From positions 80,774 to 93,803 of the forward strand of contig DXML01000004.1 of NCBI GenBank assembly GCA_019414205.1: a stretch of 13,030 bases of DNA, in the 5' to 3' direction. A program made the translations under genes and the position numbers. This document shows, one piece after another, positions 1-6,833 of this stretch. Numbering within the stretch: the stretch's first letter is position 1; every line of letters starts with the position of its first letter. The notes beneath the pieces are model-generated. The model worked only from the letters and a program-made list of their open reading frames with translations, made no database searches and had not been told where the DNA came from. This stretch comes from Collinsella sp. GTDB taxonomy: Bacteria > Actinomycetota > Coriobacteriia > Coriobacteriales > Coriobacteriaceae.

Positions 1-150
1 TCTATCAGCCAAGGGGGATGCTGGGACACTCGGTTCGATCCGGTCTCCTTCGACGGCTTTGAGGACCGGGGCATGCTGACCACAGCCGGCGTGCGTCCGC
101 GACGCGGACGCACGGACGTCCCGTTGCCCGCTCCTGCTTCAAAATGTTAG
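1..150 (+). CDS. Possible C-terminal end of an unidentified upstream gene (partial)
   Basis: One frame is open from the first base to a TAG at 148-150, giving about 49 residues that include WDTRFDPVSFDGFEDRGM. The other two forward frames close early, at about 58 and 79. The composition is protein-like up to about residue 30. After that it becomes Arg/Pro-rich where the DNA carries a perfect hairpin (90-114). I do not recognise the family. It could be the tail of a gene lying mostly outside the window, or a chance open frame over intergenic DNA that contains a hairpin. Confidence 0.35.
   Translation, partial: SISQGGCWDTRFDPVSFDGFEDRGMLTTAGVRPRRGRTDVPLPAPASKC
90..114. repeat. Perfect GC-rich inverted repeat upstream of purB
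   Basis: Arms CGTGCGTCCGC (90-100) and GCGGACGCACG (104-114) flank a 3-nt GAC, giving an 11-bp perfect stem. No T-run follows on either strand, so it is not a standard intrinsic terminator. It lies 34 nt before the stop codon of the edge frame. It may still help end upstream transcription, or may be a protein-binding palindrome. Confidence 0.6.
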
Positions 151-187
151 GTTCATGCCTGCTGCCCATACTTGCACCTGCGCACGG

Positions 188-193
188 TACAAT
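188..193 (+). promoter_or_regulatory. Candidate -10 element of the purB promoter
   Basis: TACAAT sits 44 nt before the purB start, in the context GGTACAATGG. The same GGTACAATG word is the -10 of the tRNA-Lys promoter in this window. No good -35 lies 16-18 nt upstream; TTGCAC at 172-177 is only 10 nt away. A short inverted repeat (GTTGG 195-199, CCAAC 207-211) would fall at or just after the transcription start. Confidence 0.4.
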
Positions 194-237
194 GGTTGGG
201 TTACGACCAACGTGCCAATAACCAAAAAGGAGCCGCT

Positions 238-1584
238 ATGATCGATCGCTATACCCGCCCGGAGATGGGACACATCTTCTCCCTCGAGAACAAGTACGCC
301 ATTTGGCAGGAGATCGAGGTCCTGGCCTGCGAGGCCCAGGCGGAGCTCGGCAAGATCGGCATTTCTAAAAACGAAGCCCAGTGGATCCGCGACCACGCCA
401 ACTTTGAGAAGGCAAAGGTCGATGAGATCGAGGAGGTCACGCGCCACGATGTCATCGCCTTCCTGACCAACATGAAGGAGTACATCGACGCCGATGTTCC
501 CGAGGGCGACCCCAAGCCCAGCCGCTGGGTTCACTACGGTATGACCAGCTCCGACCTGGGTGATACTGCTCTGTGCTATCAGCTTACTCAGGCGTGTGAC
601 CTGATTATCGAGGACGTCAAGAAGCTCGGCGTGATCTGCAAGCGCCGCGCCTTCGAGGAGCGCAATACGCTTTGCGCTGGCCGCACCCATGGCATCCATG
701 CTGAGCCGATGACCTTCGGCATGAAGTTTGGCTCTTGGGCATGGGAACTCAAGCGCGACCTTGATCGTCTTGAGGATGCTCGCAAGAACGTTGCCTTCGG
801 TGCCATCTCCGGTGCCGTCGGCACCTACAGCTCCATCGAGCCGTTCGTCGAGGAGTACGTCTGTGAGCACCTGGGTCTGGTTCACGACCCGCTGTCCACG
901 CAGGTCATCAGCCGCGATCACCACGCCTATCTTGCCGGCGTGCTTGCCACTACGGCGGCCACCTGCGAGCGCATCGCGACCGAGGTCCGCAACCTGCAGA
1001 AGACCGATACACTCGAGGCCGAGGAGCCCTTCCGCAAGGGCCAAAAGGGCAGCTCCGCCATGCCACACAAGCGCAACCCCATCACCATGGAGAAGGTCTG
1101 CGGTCTGTCGCGCGTCGTGAAGTCCAACGCCCAGGTCGCCTTCGACAACGTCGCCCTGTGGCACGAGCGCGACATTTCGCACTCTTCCGCCGAGCGTGTC
1201 GCCCAGGCCGATAGCTTTATCGCGCTTGACCATATGTTCCAGTGCCTCATTCGCGTTATCGACGGCCTACAGCTGTATCCGGCCCGCATGATGGCCAATC
1301 TCAACAAGACCCGCGGCCTCATCTTCTCCTCCAAGGTCCTGCTTGCCCTCGTCGATACGGGTATCACCCGCGAGGATGCGTACGCCATTGTGCAGGAGAA
1401 CGCCATGGCCACCTGGCACGAGGTGCAGGATTGTGTCTCTGGCCCCACCTTTAAGGAGCGTCTCGAGGCCGATCCGCGCTGCACCGTCAGCCAGGAGAAG
1501 CTCGACGAGATTTTTGATCCGTGGGACTTCCTCACCCGCATCGATACGGTCTTCGATCGCCTGGAGCAGCTGAGCTTCGAGTAG
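238..1584 (+). CDS. purB: Adenylosuccinate lyase
   Basis: PurB removes fumarate twice in purine synthesis: from SAICAR to give AICAR, and from adenylosuccinate to give AMP. It is a cytosolic homotetramer of the fumarase/aspartase superfamily. The 448-residue protein has the family landmarks: TRHDV (68-72), TSSDLGDT (103-110), THGIHAEP (150-157) and the flexible signature loop GSSAMPHKRNP (271-281), which carries the catalytic serine. Length is typical. I chose ATG 238 because AAGGAG (227-232) lies 5 nt before it and the protein then begins IDRYTRPEMG, the usual PurB start. An in-frame upstream ATG at 172 overlaps the promoter region and has no ribosome site. The gene is followed by a strong terminator, so it is probably monocistronic. 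purC lies 7 kb downstream. Confidence 0.97.
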   Translation: MIDRYTRPEMGHIFSLENKYAIWQEIEVLACEAQAELGKIGISKNEAQWIRDHANFEKAKVDEIEEVTRHDVIAFLTNMKEYIDADVPEGDPKPSRWVHYGMTSSDLGDTALCYQLTQACDLIIEDVKKLGVICKRRAFEERNTLCAGRTHGIHAEPMTFGMKFGSWAWELKRDLDRLEDARKNVAFGAISGAVGTYSSIEPFVEEYVCEHLGLVHDPLSTQVISRDHHAYLAGVLATTAATCERIATEVRNLQKTDTLEAEEPFRKGQKGSSAMPHKRNPITMEKVCGLSRVVKSNAQVAFDNVALWHERDISHSSAERVAQADSFIALDHMFQCLIRVIDGLQLYPARMMANLNKTRGLIFSSKVLLALVDTGITREDAYAIVQENAMATWHEVQDCVSGPTFKERLEADPRCTVSQEKLDEIFDPWDFLTRIDTVFDRLEQLSFE

Positions 1585-1627
1585 GGTTAACCTAATTCGA
1601 CCGCTTGCGGATGCATTTCAACCTTTG

Positions 1628-1661
1628 GCGCCTTGCCCGTCTTGGGCGAGGCGCTTTTTTT
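1628..1661 (+). terminator. Intrinsic terminator after purB
   Basis: An 11-bp stem (1628-1638 with 1644-1654, one G-T pair) with loop GTCTT is followed by seven T residues (1655-1661). It lies 44 nt after the purB stop and separates purB from the next operon. Confidence 0.93.
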
Positions 1662-1725
1662 ACTGTCGCATATGCGCCCGGGTAATAAAATGAACTCCGA
1701 CTGCTGTTTCGATGAAAGGGGGCAC

Positions 1726-2562
1726 GTGCCCAGACGCATCAAGCGGGCCACCATCGTCTCGTTTACGCTCATACTCCTTGTTGCCGTCTGTGCGGGCGCC
1801 CTGACGTATACCGTTCGAAGCAGTTCTTCCTCCTCGAATGAAGCCGATAGAGATCTCCCGGTGCTCAAAATCGGCGTTACGGATAACGACCCCTATGTGT
1901 ATGTCGATACCACGGGCGATTACGCCGGTATCGATATCGACATCGCCCGCGAGGCCTGCAAGCGTGCGGGGCTCAAGCCACAGTTTGTCGATATTGACTG
2001 GAACGATCGCGACCGGCTGCTCAAAAACGGTGATATCGATTGCCTGTGGTGTGACTATTCTCCCTGTTATCGCGAGGATAAGTATTACTGGACCGAGCCG
2101 TATCTAACCGTGACGGTCTCGGTTGCCGCCAAGAAAACGAGTGGCATCAAGTCCTTGGCACATCTCGATGGAAGTAAGACCATTGCGGTGATTGCGGGTT
2201 CGGTGAGTGAACGCCGATTGCTTGCGGGGGATCTGGGGGTCTCGTCGGACGTTCAAATCAAATCATATGGCTCTGCCGAACTCTGCAAAGCCGCTCTAGT
2301 CAAAGGGTACGTTGACTGCTGGATGGCGGATGTCCAGTCGCTTGACCGACTCGTTGCTCAGTATCCCGGCGTTTACCGTGTGTTTGCCGACAATGTTATG
2401 ACGGTTGACCTGGGCGTCGCGTTTGATGACAGCTATGAAGGATCGGTCGTAAAGGATCTCAATACCGCGCTGTTCGACATGGATCGAGATGGCACGATTG
2501 ACCGTATTGTGGGCAATTACAAGACAGGAGCGACGACGGGCGGACAAGGAGGAAATTCATGA
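1726..2562 (+). CDS. Family-3 extracellular solute-binding protein, membrane-anchored, likely sensory
   Basis: 278 residues. Residues 8-27 form one hydrophobic segment after a basic MPRRIKR start, followed by a serine-rich linker and then an SBP_bac_3 fold (about 47-268). Recognisable parts are VLKIGVTDNDPYVY, AGIDIDIAREACKRAGL, NGDIDCLWCDYS and the DMDRDGTIDRIVGNY tail. A cysteine occurs near the membrane segment (AVCAG), but the lipobox is poor, so an uncleaved anchor is as likely as a lipoprotein. The family binds amino acids or similar small solutes. No ABC permease or ATPase gene is nearby, and the stop overlaps the start of a membrane diguanylate cyclase (ATGA). I infer a ligand-sensing partner rather than a transport component. 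GTG 1726 is chosen because AAAGGGGG lies just upstream. In-frame ATGs at 1672 and 1690 are alternatives. A TTG at 1633 lies inside the purB terminator and is ruled out. Confidence 0.85.
   Translation: MPRRIKRATIVSFTLILLVAVCAGALTYTVRSSSSSSNEADRDLPVLKIGVTDNDPYVYVDTTGDYAGIDIDIAREACKRAGLKPQFVDIDWNDRDRLLKNGDIDCLWCDYSPCYREDKYYWTEPYLTVTVSVAAKKTSGIKSLAHLDGSKTIAVIAGSVSERRLLAGDLGVSSDVQIKSYGSAELCKAALVKGYVDCWMADVQSLDRLVAQYPGVYRVFADNVMTVDLGVAFDDSYEGSVVKDLNTALFDMDRDGTIDRIVGNYKTGATTGGQGGNS
2546..2552 (+). promoter_or_regulatory. Strong ribosome binding site for the diguanylate cyclase gene
   Basis: A perfect AAGGAGG lies inside the 3' end of the solute-binding-protein gene, 6 nt before ATG 2559. With the ATGA stop/start overlap, this supports coupled translation of the pair. 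Confidence 0.85.
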
Positions 2563-4358
2563 CAACTGATGAGCACCGCTTGAGTCGAAAGACTCTGAAC
2601 GTCATAGCTGCCAGCGTTATTGTCAGCGCCGTCTTGTTAGGCCTGTTGTATACGGTTGGAACCCATCGCTGCCTCGAAAAAACGCTTGGGTTTGGCCAAG
2701 AAACCATGGTGTTTTTGGAGAACGCTTGCGAAAAATATGACCGCTACGAACAGGGGAGAAAAACCGAGGCGACGCACGATTTGCTCGCCGCGGTCGAATC
2801 GTTTGTGACGTTCCTGTCCTCTGATCGCGTTGAGGTTAACGACGATCTTATCGAGCAATTTGTCCATGCCGAGAACCTTTCGGGGCTGATGGTCATGGAC
2901 TCCGATGGCCATATGGCTGCCCACTACGACATCGATGGTCGCGATCCGCTCATGTTGTGGCGAGATGAGTTGGCCTGTTCGCCGGTCGCATCGATGTATC
3001 AAGGTTCCAAAGTGACCTACTCAACTGTCGATGAGCGCCGTGGTGTCGTTTTTGCCGTCTGTGCTGTTCCGTATGGCGACGGCGTTGCCCTGGCATACCG
3101 CTCACTTGTTTCCGATACGGCGGACGACTATTCATATGCCATAGCCGACGTGCTTTCGAACAGTACCTTCCACCAGGGTCCCACGGTGCTTGTTATGGAG
3201 GATGCGGAGATTGTCTCATCCAACAGTGCCGATGCTGACGTGTCGCTCGCCCGACTCCTCACCAGCGTAGGAGTTGAGTGGAAAGACGACGGCCTGACGC
3301 GCATCGAATATCGAGGAGACGAATGGTATGCCGTGCGTGCGGCATATAAGGACTACCGCCTGTTTGCGCTATATCCCAAATCTGAGGTCATGTCTGACAG
3401 GATTTCATTTGTCGCCGTCGGCGTCTTGGTGTGTCTTGCGTTTTGGGTCGTGGTGCTGTTGGCTCGAAATATCGTTGACCACCGCAATTTGGTCGAAAAG
3501 GATAAACAGCTCGGCATTATCAATGCCATAAGCGCCATCTACGATTCGACCTTCCTTTTGCATCTCGACACCCTCGAGATCGAGGGGATCAATATGTCGC
3601 CGGCGATAGCGAAAATATTTGCCGAGCACAGCGAGGCATATGACTTTATGGACACGGTCTGCCGGGATATCGTGAGACCCGAAAGCCGCGAAGCGGTTGT
3701 GGGCCTCGTAGATGTAAGTTCGCTTCGTGAACGTATGGAGGGCGTACCGTACTTGGCTGCCGAGGTGCGAGATTGTCGAGGCGCTTGGTACTCGCTACAG
3801 GTTGTCCCCCAGCATCGCGATGAGCAAGGCCGGCTGGAGTCGGTCGTCGTGGCGACGCACAACATATCGATGGTCAAGCATGCCGAGGAGCTGTCATATC
3901 AAGACAAACTGACGGGGCTTCGCAACCGCAACTATCTTGAATCGCGCGGAGATAGCCTGGTAAACGAGGACTTGCCCGTGAGCGTGATTATGTTGGACTG
4001 CAATTATCTCAAGCGGACCAACGACATCTATGGTCACGAGATGGGGGATGAACTGCTGCGACGGACGGCGTCCGTGCTGCGGCGGGTGGCTGGTGCGGAT
4101 TATCTGCCGATGCGCCTTGGCGGCGACGAGTTTTTGCTGGTTTGCCCCCATACTGACAACGAGTCTGCGCTCGGGCTGGAACAGGATCTTCGTCTCGGTC
4201 TTGCCGCGGTAAGCGATGAGGCCCTGACGGTCAGCGCATCGATTGGCGTGGCGACCGTCGAGACGGCTGGAAATACGCTGGCCGATGTATATCGTGTCGC
4301 CGACCACAATATGTATTGGGAGAAGCGCACGGTCCACGCGCAGGGTGCGGACTGCTAA
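2559..4358 (+). CDS. Membrane diguanylate cyclase with extracellular sensor, PAS-like and GGDEF domains
   Basis: 599 residues. There is a first membrane helix (about 13-34), an extracytoplasmic region (about 35-278) that looks Cache-like, and a second helix (about 282-306, SFVAVGVLVCLAFWVVVLLA). A PAS-like region (about 315-440) and a GGDEF domain (about 445-595) follow. The GGDEF domain is complete: DKLTGLRNRNYL from 449, DCNYLKRTNDIYGHEMGDELL, then RLGGDEF with GGDEF at 521-525, then ASIGVAT. The active site is intact, so the protein should make cyclic di-GMP from two GTP. The RxxD product-inhibition site that normally lies just before GGDEF is absent (GADY instead). No EAL domain is present. 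Translation is coupled to the upstream solute-binding protein, which suggests a two-protein sensor for an external solute. The ligand and output are unknown. Confidence 0.9.
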   Translation: MTTDEHRLSRKTLNVIAASVIVSAVLLGLLYTVGTHRCLEKTLGFGQETMVFLENACEKYDRYEQGRKTEATHDLLAAVESFVTFLSSDRVEVNDDLIEQFVHAENLSGLMVMDSDGHMAAHYDIDGRDPLMLWRDELACSPVASMYQGSKVTYSTVDERRGVVFAVCAVPYGDGVALAYRSLVSDTADDYSYAIADVLSNSTFHQGPTVLVMEDAEIVSSNSADADVSLARLLTSVGVEWKDDGLTRIEYRGDEWYAVRAAYKDYRLFALYPKSEVMSDRISFVAVGVLVCLAFWVVVLLARNIVDHRNLVEKDKQLGIINAISAIYDSTFLLHLDTLEIEGINMSPAIAKIFAEHSEAYDFMDTVCRDIVRPESREAVVGLVDVSSLRERMEGVPYLAAEVRDCRGAWYSLQVVPQHRDEQGRLESVVVATHNISMVKHAEELSYQDKLTGLRNRNYLESRGDSLVNEDLPVSVIMLDCNYLKRTNDIYGHEMGDELLRRTASVLRRVAGADYLPMRLGGDEFLLVCPHTDNESALGLEQDLRLGLAAVSDEALTVSASIGVATVETAGNTLADVYRVADHNMYWEKRTVHAQGADC

Positions 4359-4430
4359 TCTTGCCCCCGCGAGTCCATGCATCGTAGGATGTTGAATCGG
4401 TGCTTGCGATAATAAGTCGGCCCAGGCGGG

Positions 4431-4438
4431 GATAATAG
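4431..4438 (+). promoter_or_regulatory. Possible -10 region of the TSCPD/lipoprotein operon
   Basis: GATAATAG lies 34 nt before ATG 4472, in the 113-nt gap after the cyclase gene. No -35 at normal spacing is evident; TTGCGA at 4404-4409 is 21 nt away. No terminator is visible in the gap, so read-through from the cyclase gene is also possible. Confidence 0.25.
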
Positions 4439-4471
4439 ACGTCTGAAATTTCTTTCTGAGAGGGGATCTCA

Positions 4472-4735
4472 ATGATTAGTTTTGACTACAAGCCGCAGGG
4501 TGTATGCTCTCGCAATATTCACCTCAATCTCTCTGACGATGGCAGCAAGGTGCTGGGCGTTGAGTTTACCGGCGGCTGTGACGGCAATCTCAAGGCTATC
4601 TCCAAGCTGGTCGAGGGCGCTCCTGCTGATCGCGTAATCGAGGTTCTCGCCGGTAATACCTGCGGTATGAAAAAGACCTCCTGCGCCGACCAGCTTACAC
4701 GCGCTATCGAGGCCGCTCGCGCCGAGATCGCCTAA
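4472..4735 (+). CDS. Small TSCPD-domain cysteine protein of unknown function
   Basis: 87 residues, cytosolic. It matches the small stand-alone TSCPD proteins (TIGR03905-like): GVCSRNI at the start, FTGGCDGNL in the middle and CGMKKTSCADQL near the end. The four cysteines (12, 36, 64, 71) are in the positions expected for metal binding. The name-giving TSCPD motif reads TSCAD here, with Ala replacing Pro. Related domains occur at the C-terminus of B12-dependent ribonucleotide reductases, but the function of the stand-alone form is not established. AGAGGGG (4459-4465) precedes the ATG by 6 nt. The stop codon overlaps the next start (TAATG), so it is co-translated with the Tat lipoprotein. Confidence 0.88.
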   Translation: MISFDYKPQGVCSRNIHLNLSDDGSKVLGVEFTGGCDGNLKAISKLVEGAPADRVIEVLAGNTCGMKKTSCADQLTRAIEAARAEIA

Positions 4736-5946
4736 TGGGTATCGCCGACCACATCAAGAATGGAATATCGCGCCGTGGCTTTGTGCTCGGCGGTGCTGCC
4801 GCGGGCGCTGCCACGGTGCTTGCCGGTTGCTCGAAAAAAACGGGCACCAGCGACGATGCCGCCGGCGAGCCGCAGGTTATCAAGGACGATTCGAAGATTG
4901 TCTCGATCACTGATGAGTACGAAGCTGTTGATATCGATCTTGAGCCGGCGGCGTCGTGGACGCTGCCGCTGGGCACGCTGCTGTACTACTGCGATGGCGA
5001 CTACGCCGCCGCGATGATGGCGCCTGCTTCTGCTCTGCATGCCAATACGCTTGGTATGCTCAACCTGGGCGATGGCTCGCTTACCACATTAATCGAGGAT
5101 CCTATCGAGGGCACGGGATATGCTTTTTACGATGTCCGTGCCGGCGATGGCGTGTTTGCGTGGGTTGAGATGAACTTTGCCAATTCATCGTGGAAGCTCT
5201 ACGCTCAAAATCTGTCGGGCGCTTCGCTCTCTGGCGACGTGGCTGAGCTCGATCGAGGTGGCAAGGACTATGATCCGCCCCTGTTTACGGCGTTCGGGTC
5301 ATCGGTCATCTGGTATAAAATGCCTTCGGCAGGCGGCAATAAAACGAGTAGTGATTCGTTTTGCTATCGTCGCTCGCTTGATGAATCCAAGGCCGAGACA
5401 ATTTGGAAATCGACGGGCCGCTTTGCATCGGCCCCGCGTGCGAGCGACGGCATTTTGACCATCTCGCCGCGTGTCCGCAACGACGAGGGTGTCTACTACG
5501 GCATAACGGCAATCGATCTGACCGACGGCAACAACACCAAACGTGCCCAGCTAGTCCTTCCCTCGTCAGTCTCGCCTTTCGAGGCCGTATATATGGGCGA
5601 TACCTTCGTGTTTTCTATCGAGGCGACCTATAGTGGCGTGGGCAGCTTGGGCAATATGGGCACGTATATCGGTAATGAGGGAGGGCCGTACCTCTTCCTG
5701 TCACGCGAGCCGCTCGCATGTGCGGCTGGCAAGAAGAATAAATACCTTGTTAAGGTGCAGGCGTCGCATTTCCTGATCGACACCTCTGCCAAGACCTATG
5801 GCTCGCTGCTGTCGCCCGACCGCGCTTTGGAGTATGGCGATTATCCAGCTACGGCGGGAAAATCGGACTCATTCCTTACGTACGCCACGGTGCGCAACAG
5901 CCAGGGTATACCAGAGACGGTCACTGCACGCCTATTCTCTCTTTAA
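4735..5946 (+). CDS. Tat-exported lipoprotein of unknown function
   Basis: 403 residues. The N-terminus is a textbook twin-arginine signal, ISRRGF (11-16), followed by a Gly/Ala-rich hydrophobic stretch. It ends in the lipobox LAGC with Cys32 as the lipidated residue. The mature protein should be folded before export and anchored on the outer face of the membrane. The body (about 70-400) consists of repeated short strand-like segments of the types DGVFAWVE, SSVIWYKM, DGILTISP, DTFVFSIE and DSFLTYAT. Their spacing suggests a beta-propeller-like fold, but I see no catalytic motif or cofactor-binding signature. It overlaps the TSCPD gene by one base (TAATG) and probably depends on its ribosomes. 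No clear terminator follows. The fold is inferred from pattern only. Confidence 0.82.
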   Translation: MGIADHIKNGISRRGFVLGGAAAGAATVLAGCSKKTGTSDDAAGEPQVIKDDSKIVSITDEYEAVDIDLEPAASWTLPLGTLLYYCDGDYAAAMMAPASALHANTLGMLNLGDGSLTTLIEDPIEGTGYAFYDVRAGDGVFAWVEMNFANSSWKLYAQNLSGASLSGDVAELDRGGKDYDPPLFTAFGSSVIWYKMPSAGGNKTSSDSFCYRRSLDESKAETIWKSTGRFASAPRASDGILTISPRVRNDEGVYYGITAIDLTDGNNTKRAQLVLPSSVSPFEAVYMGDTFVFSIEATYSGVGSLGNMGTYIGNEGGPYLFLSREPLACAAGKKNKYLVKVQASHFLIDTSAKTYGSLLSPDRALEYGDYPATAGKSDSFLTYATVRNSQGIPETVTARLFSL

Positions 5947-6006
5947 GCTTAGAGGGGTTAAAAAGGCGCCAACAGGGGAATAAACGCGTTGTAATTGTGA
6001 GTACCG

Positions 6007-6043
6007 CCCGCCGAGCTGCCGCGTCATAGTGGCATCCGGCGGG
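6007..6043. repeat. Inverted repeat in the gap before the response regulator
   Basis: CCCGCCG (6007-6013) pairs with CGGCGGG (6037-6043). A smaller TGCC/GGCA stem can form inside the 23-nt loop. There is no T-run, so it is not a standard terminator. It is the main structure in the 153-nt gap 5947-6099 and could act as an operator or a leader structure. A TTAAAAT (6054-6060) downstream could serve as a -10 for the two-component operon, but no -35 is convincing. Confidence 0.4.
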
Positions 6044-6099
6044 TTCAGGTGCGTTAAAATGGGCTTGTTCTTAGCTAATTGAGACAGGGGGGCCGTGTT

Positions 6100-6822
6100 A
6101 TGGCTTCAGATGCAAAAAAGATTCTGCTGGTCGAGGATGAGAAGGCAATCCGTGACGCCGTCGCTGCCTATCTCGAGCGCGAAGGCTACTGGGTTGTGGG
6201 CGTCGGCGACGGTCAGTCCGCGATCGAGGAGTTCGAGAAGCATCAGTTTGACCTGGTCGTGCTCGACCTTATGCTCCCCAAGATCCCCGGCGAGCGCGTT
6301 TGCCGCACCATTCGCGATACCTCGGATGTCCCTATCATCATGCTGACTGCCAAGGGCGAGATCGAGGACCGTATTATCGGTCTTGAGCTCGGCGCCGACG
6401 ACTATCTGATTAAGCCGTTCTCGCCGCGCGAGCTTGTCGCCCGCGTACGCGCCCTGTTCCGTCGTGCCCACCAGGCCGACGAGCCCGCCGTCGAGGTACT
6501 CGACTTCGGCGATCTGGTCATCGATATCTCGGGCCACAAGATCTTGGTCGAAGGCAAGGAAGTCGATCTGACGGCTTCCGAGTTCAAGCTGCTCACCACG
6601 CTTGCTCGTCATCCCGGCCGTGTCTACAACCGTATGGAGCTGGTCGAGAAGGTGCTTGGGTACGACTTTGAGGGCTATGAGCGCACCATCGATAGCCACG
6701 TGAAGAACCTTCGCGCCAAGCTGGGCGATGATCCCAAGAAGCCCAAGTGGCTCTACACCGTCCACGGTGTCGGCTATCGCTTCGAGGCTCCGGCCAAGAC
6801 CGATAAGTCGGACGAGAAATAG
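6100..6822 (+). CDS. OmpR/PhoB-family response regulator
   Basis: 240 residues. The receiver domain (about 6-120) has the acidic pair Glu12/Asp13, the phospho-acceptor Asp56 in VVLDLMLP, Thr83 in MLTAK and Lys105 in IKPF. The C-terminal winged-helix DNA-binding domain (about 135-232) contains LTASEFKLL, RVYNRMELVEKV, RTIDSHVKNLRAKLG and YTVHGVGYRF, typical of the OmpR class. It is a phosphorylation-controlled transcription factor whose partner is the histidine kinase 11 nt downstream. ATG 6100 is chosen because AGGGGGG (6086-6092) lies 7 nt upstream. An in-frame TTG at 6079 has no ribosome site. Which genes it controls cannot be told from the sequence. Confidence 0.95.
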   Translation: MASDAKKILLVEDEKAIRDAVAAYLEREGYWVVGVGDGQSAIEEFEKHQFDLVVLDLMLPKIPGERVCRTIRDTSDVPIIMLTAKGEIEDRIIGLELGADDYLIKPFSPRELVARVRALFRRAHQADEPAVEVLDFGDLVIDISGHKILVEGKEVDLTASEFKLLTTLARHPGRVYNRMELVEKVLGYDFEGYERTIDSHVKNLRAKLGDDPKKPKWLYTVHGVGYRFEAPAKTDKSDEK

Positions 6823-6833
6823 GGAAATCACAT

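Noticed and set aside
139..1233. Long minus-strand open frame (364 codons) opposite purB
   Set aside because: It is the mirror of purB codon bias in a high-GC gene. The product has no recognisable domain and lies fully antisense to a certain gene.
1633..1725. Earlier start of the solute-binding protein at TTG 1633
   Set aside because: The codon lies inside the purB terminator stem and has no ribosome site; GTG 1726 follows a purine-rich site and starts at the membrane segment.
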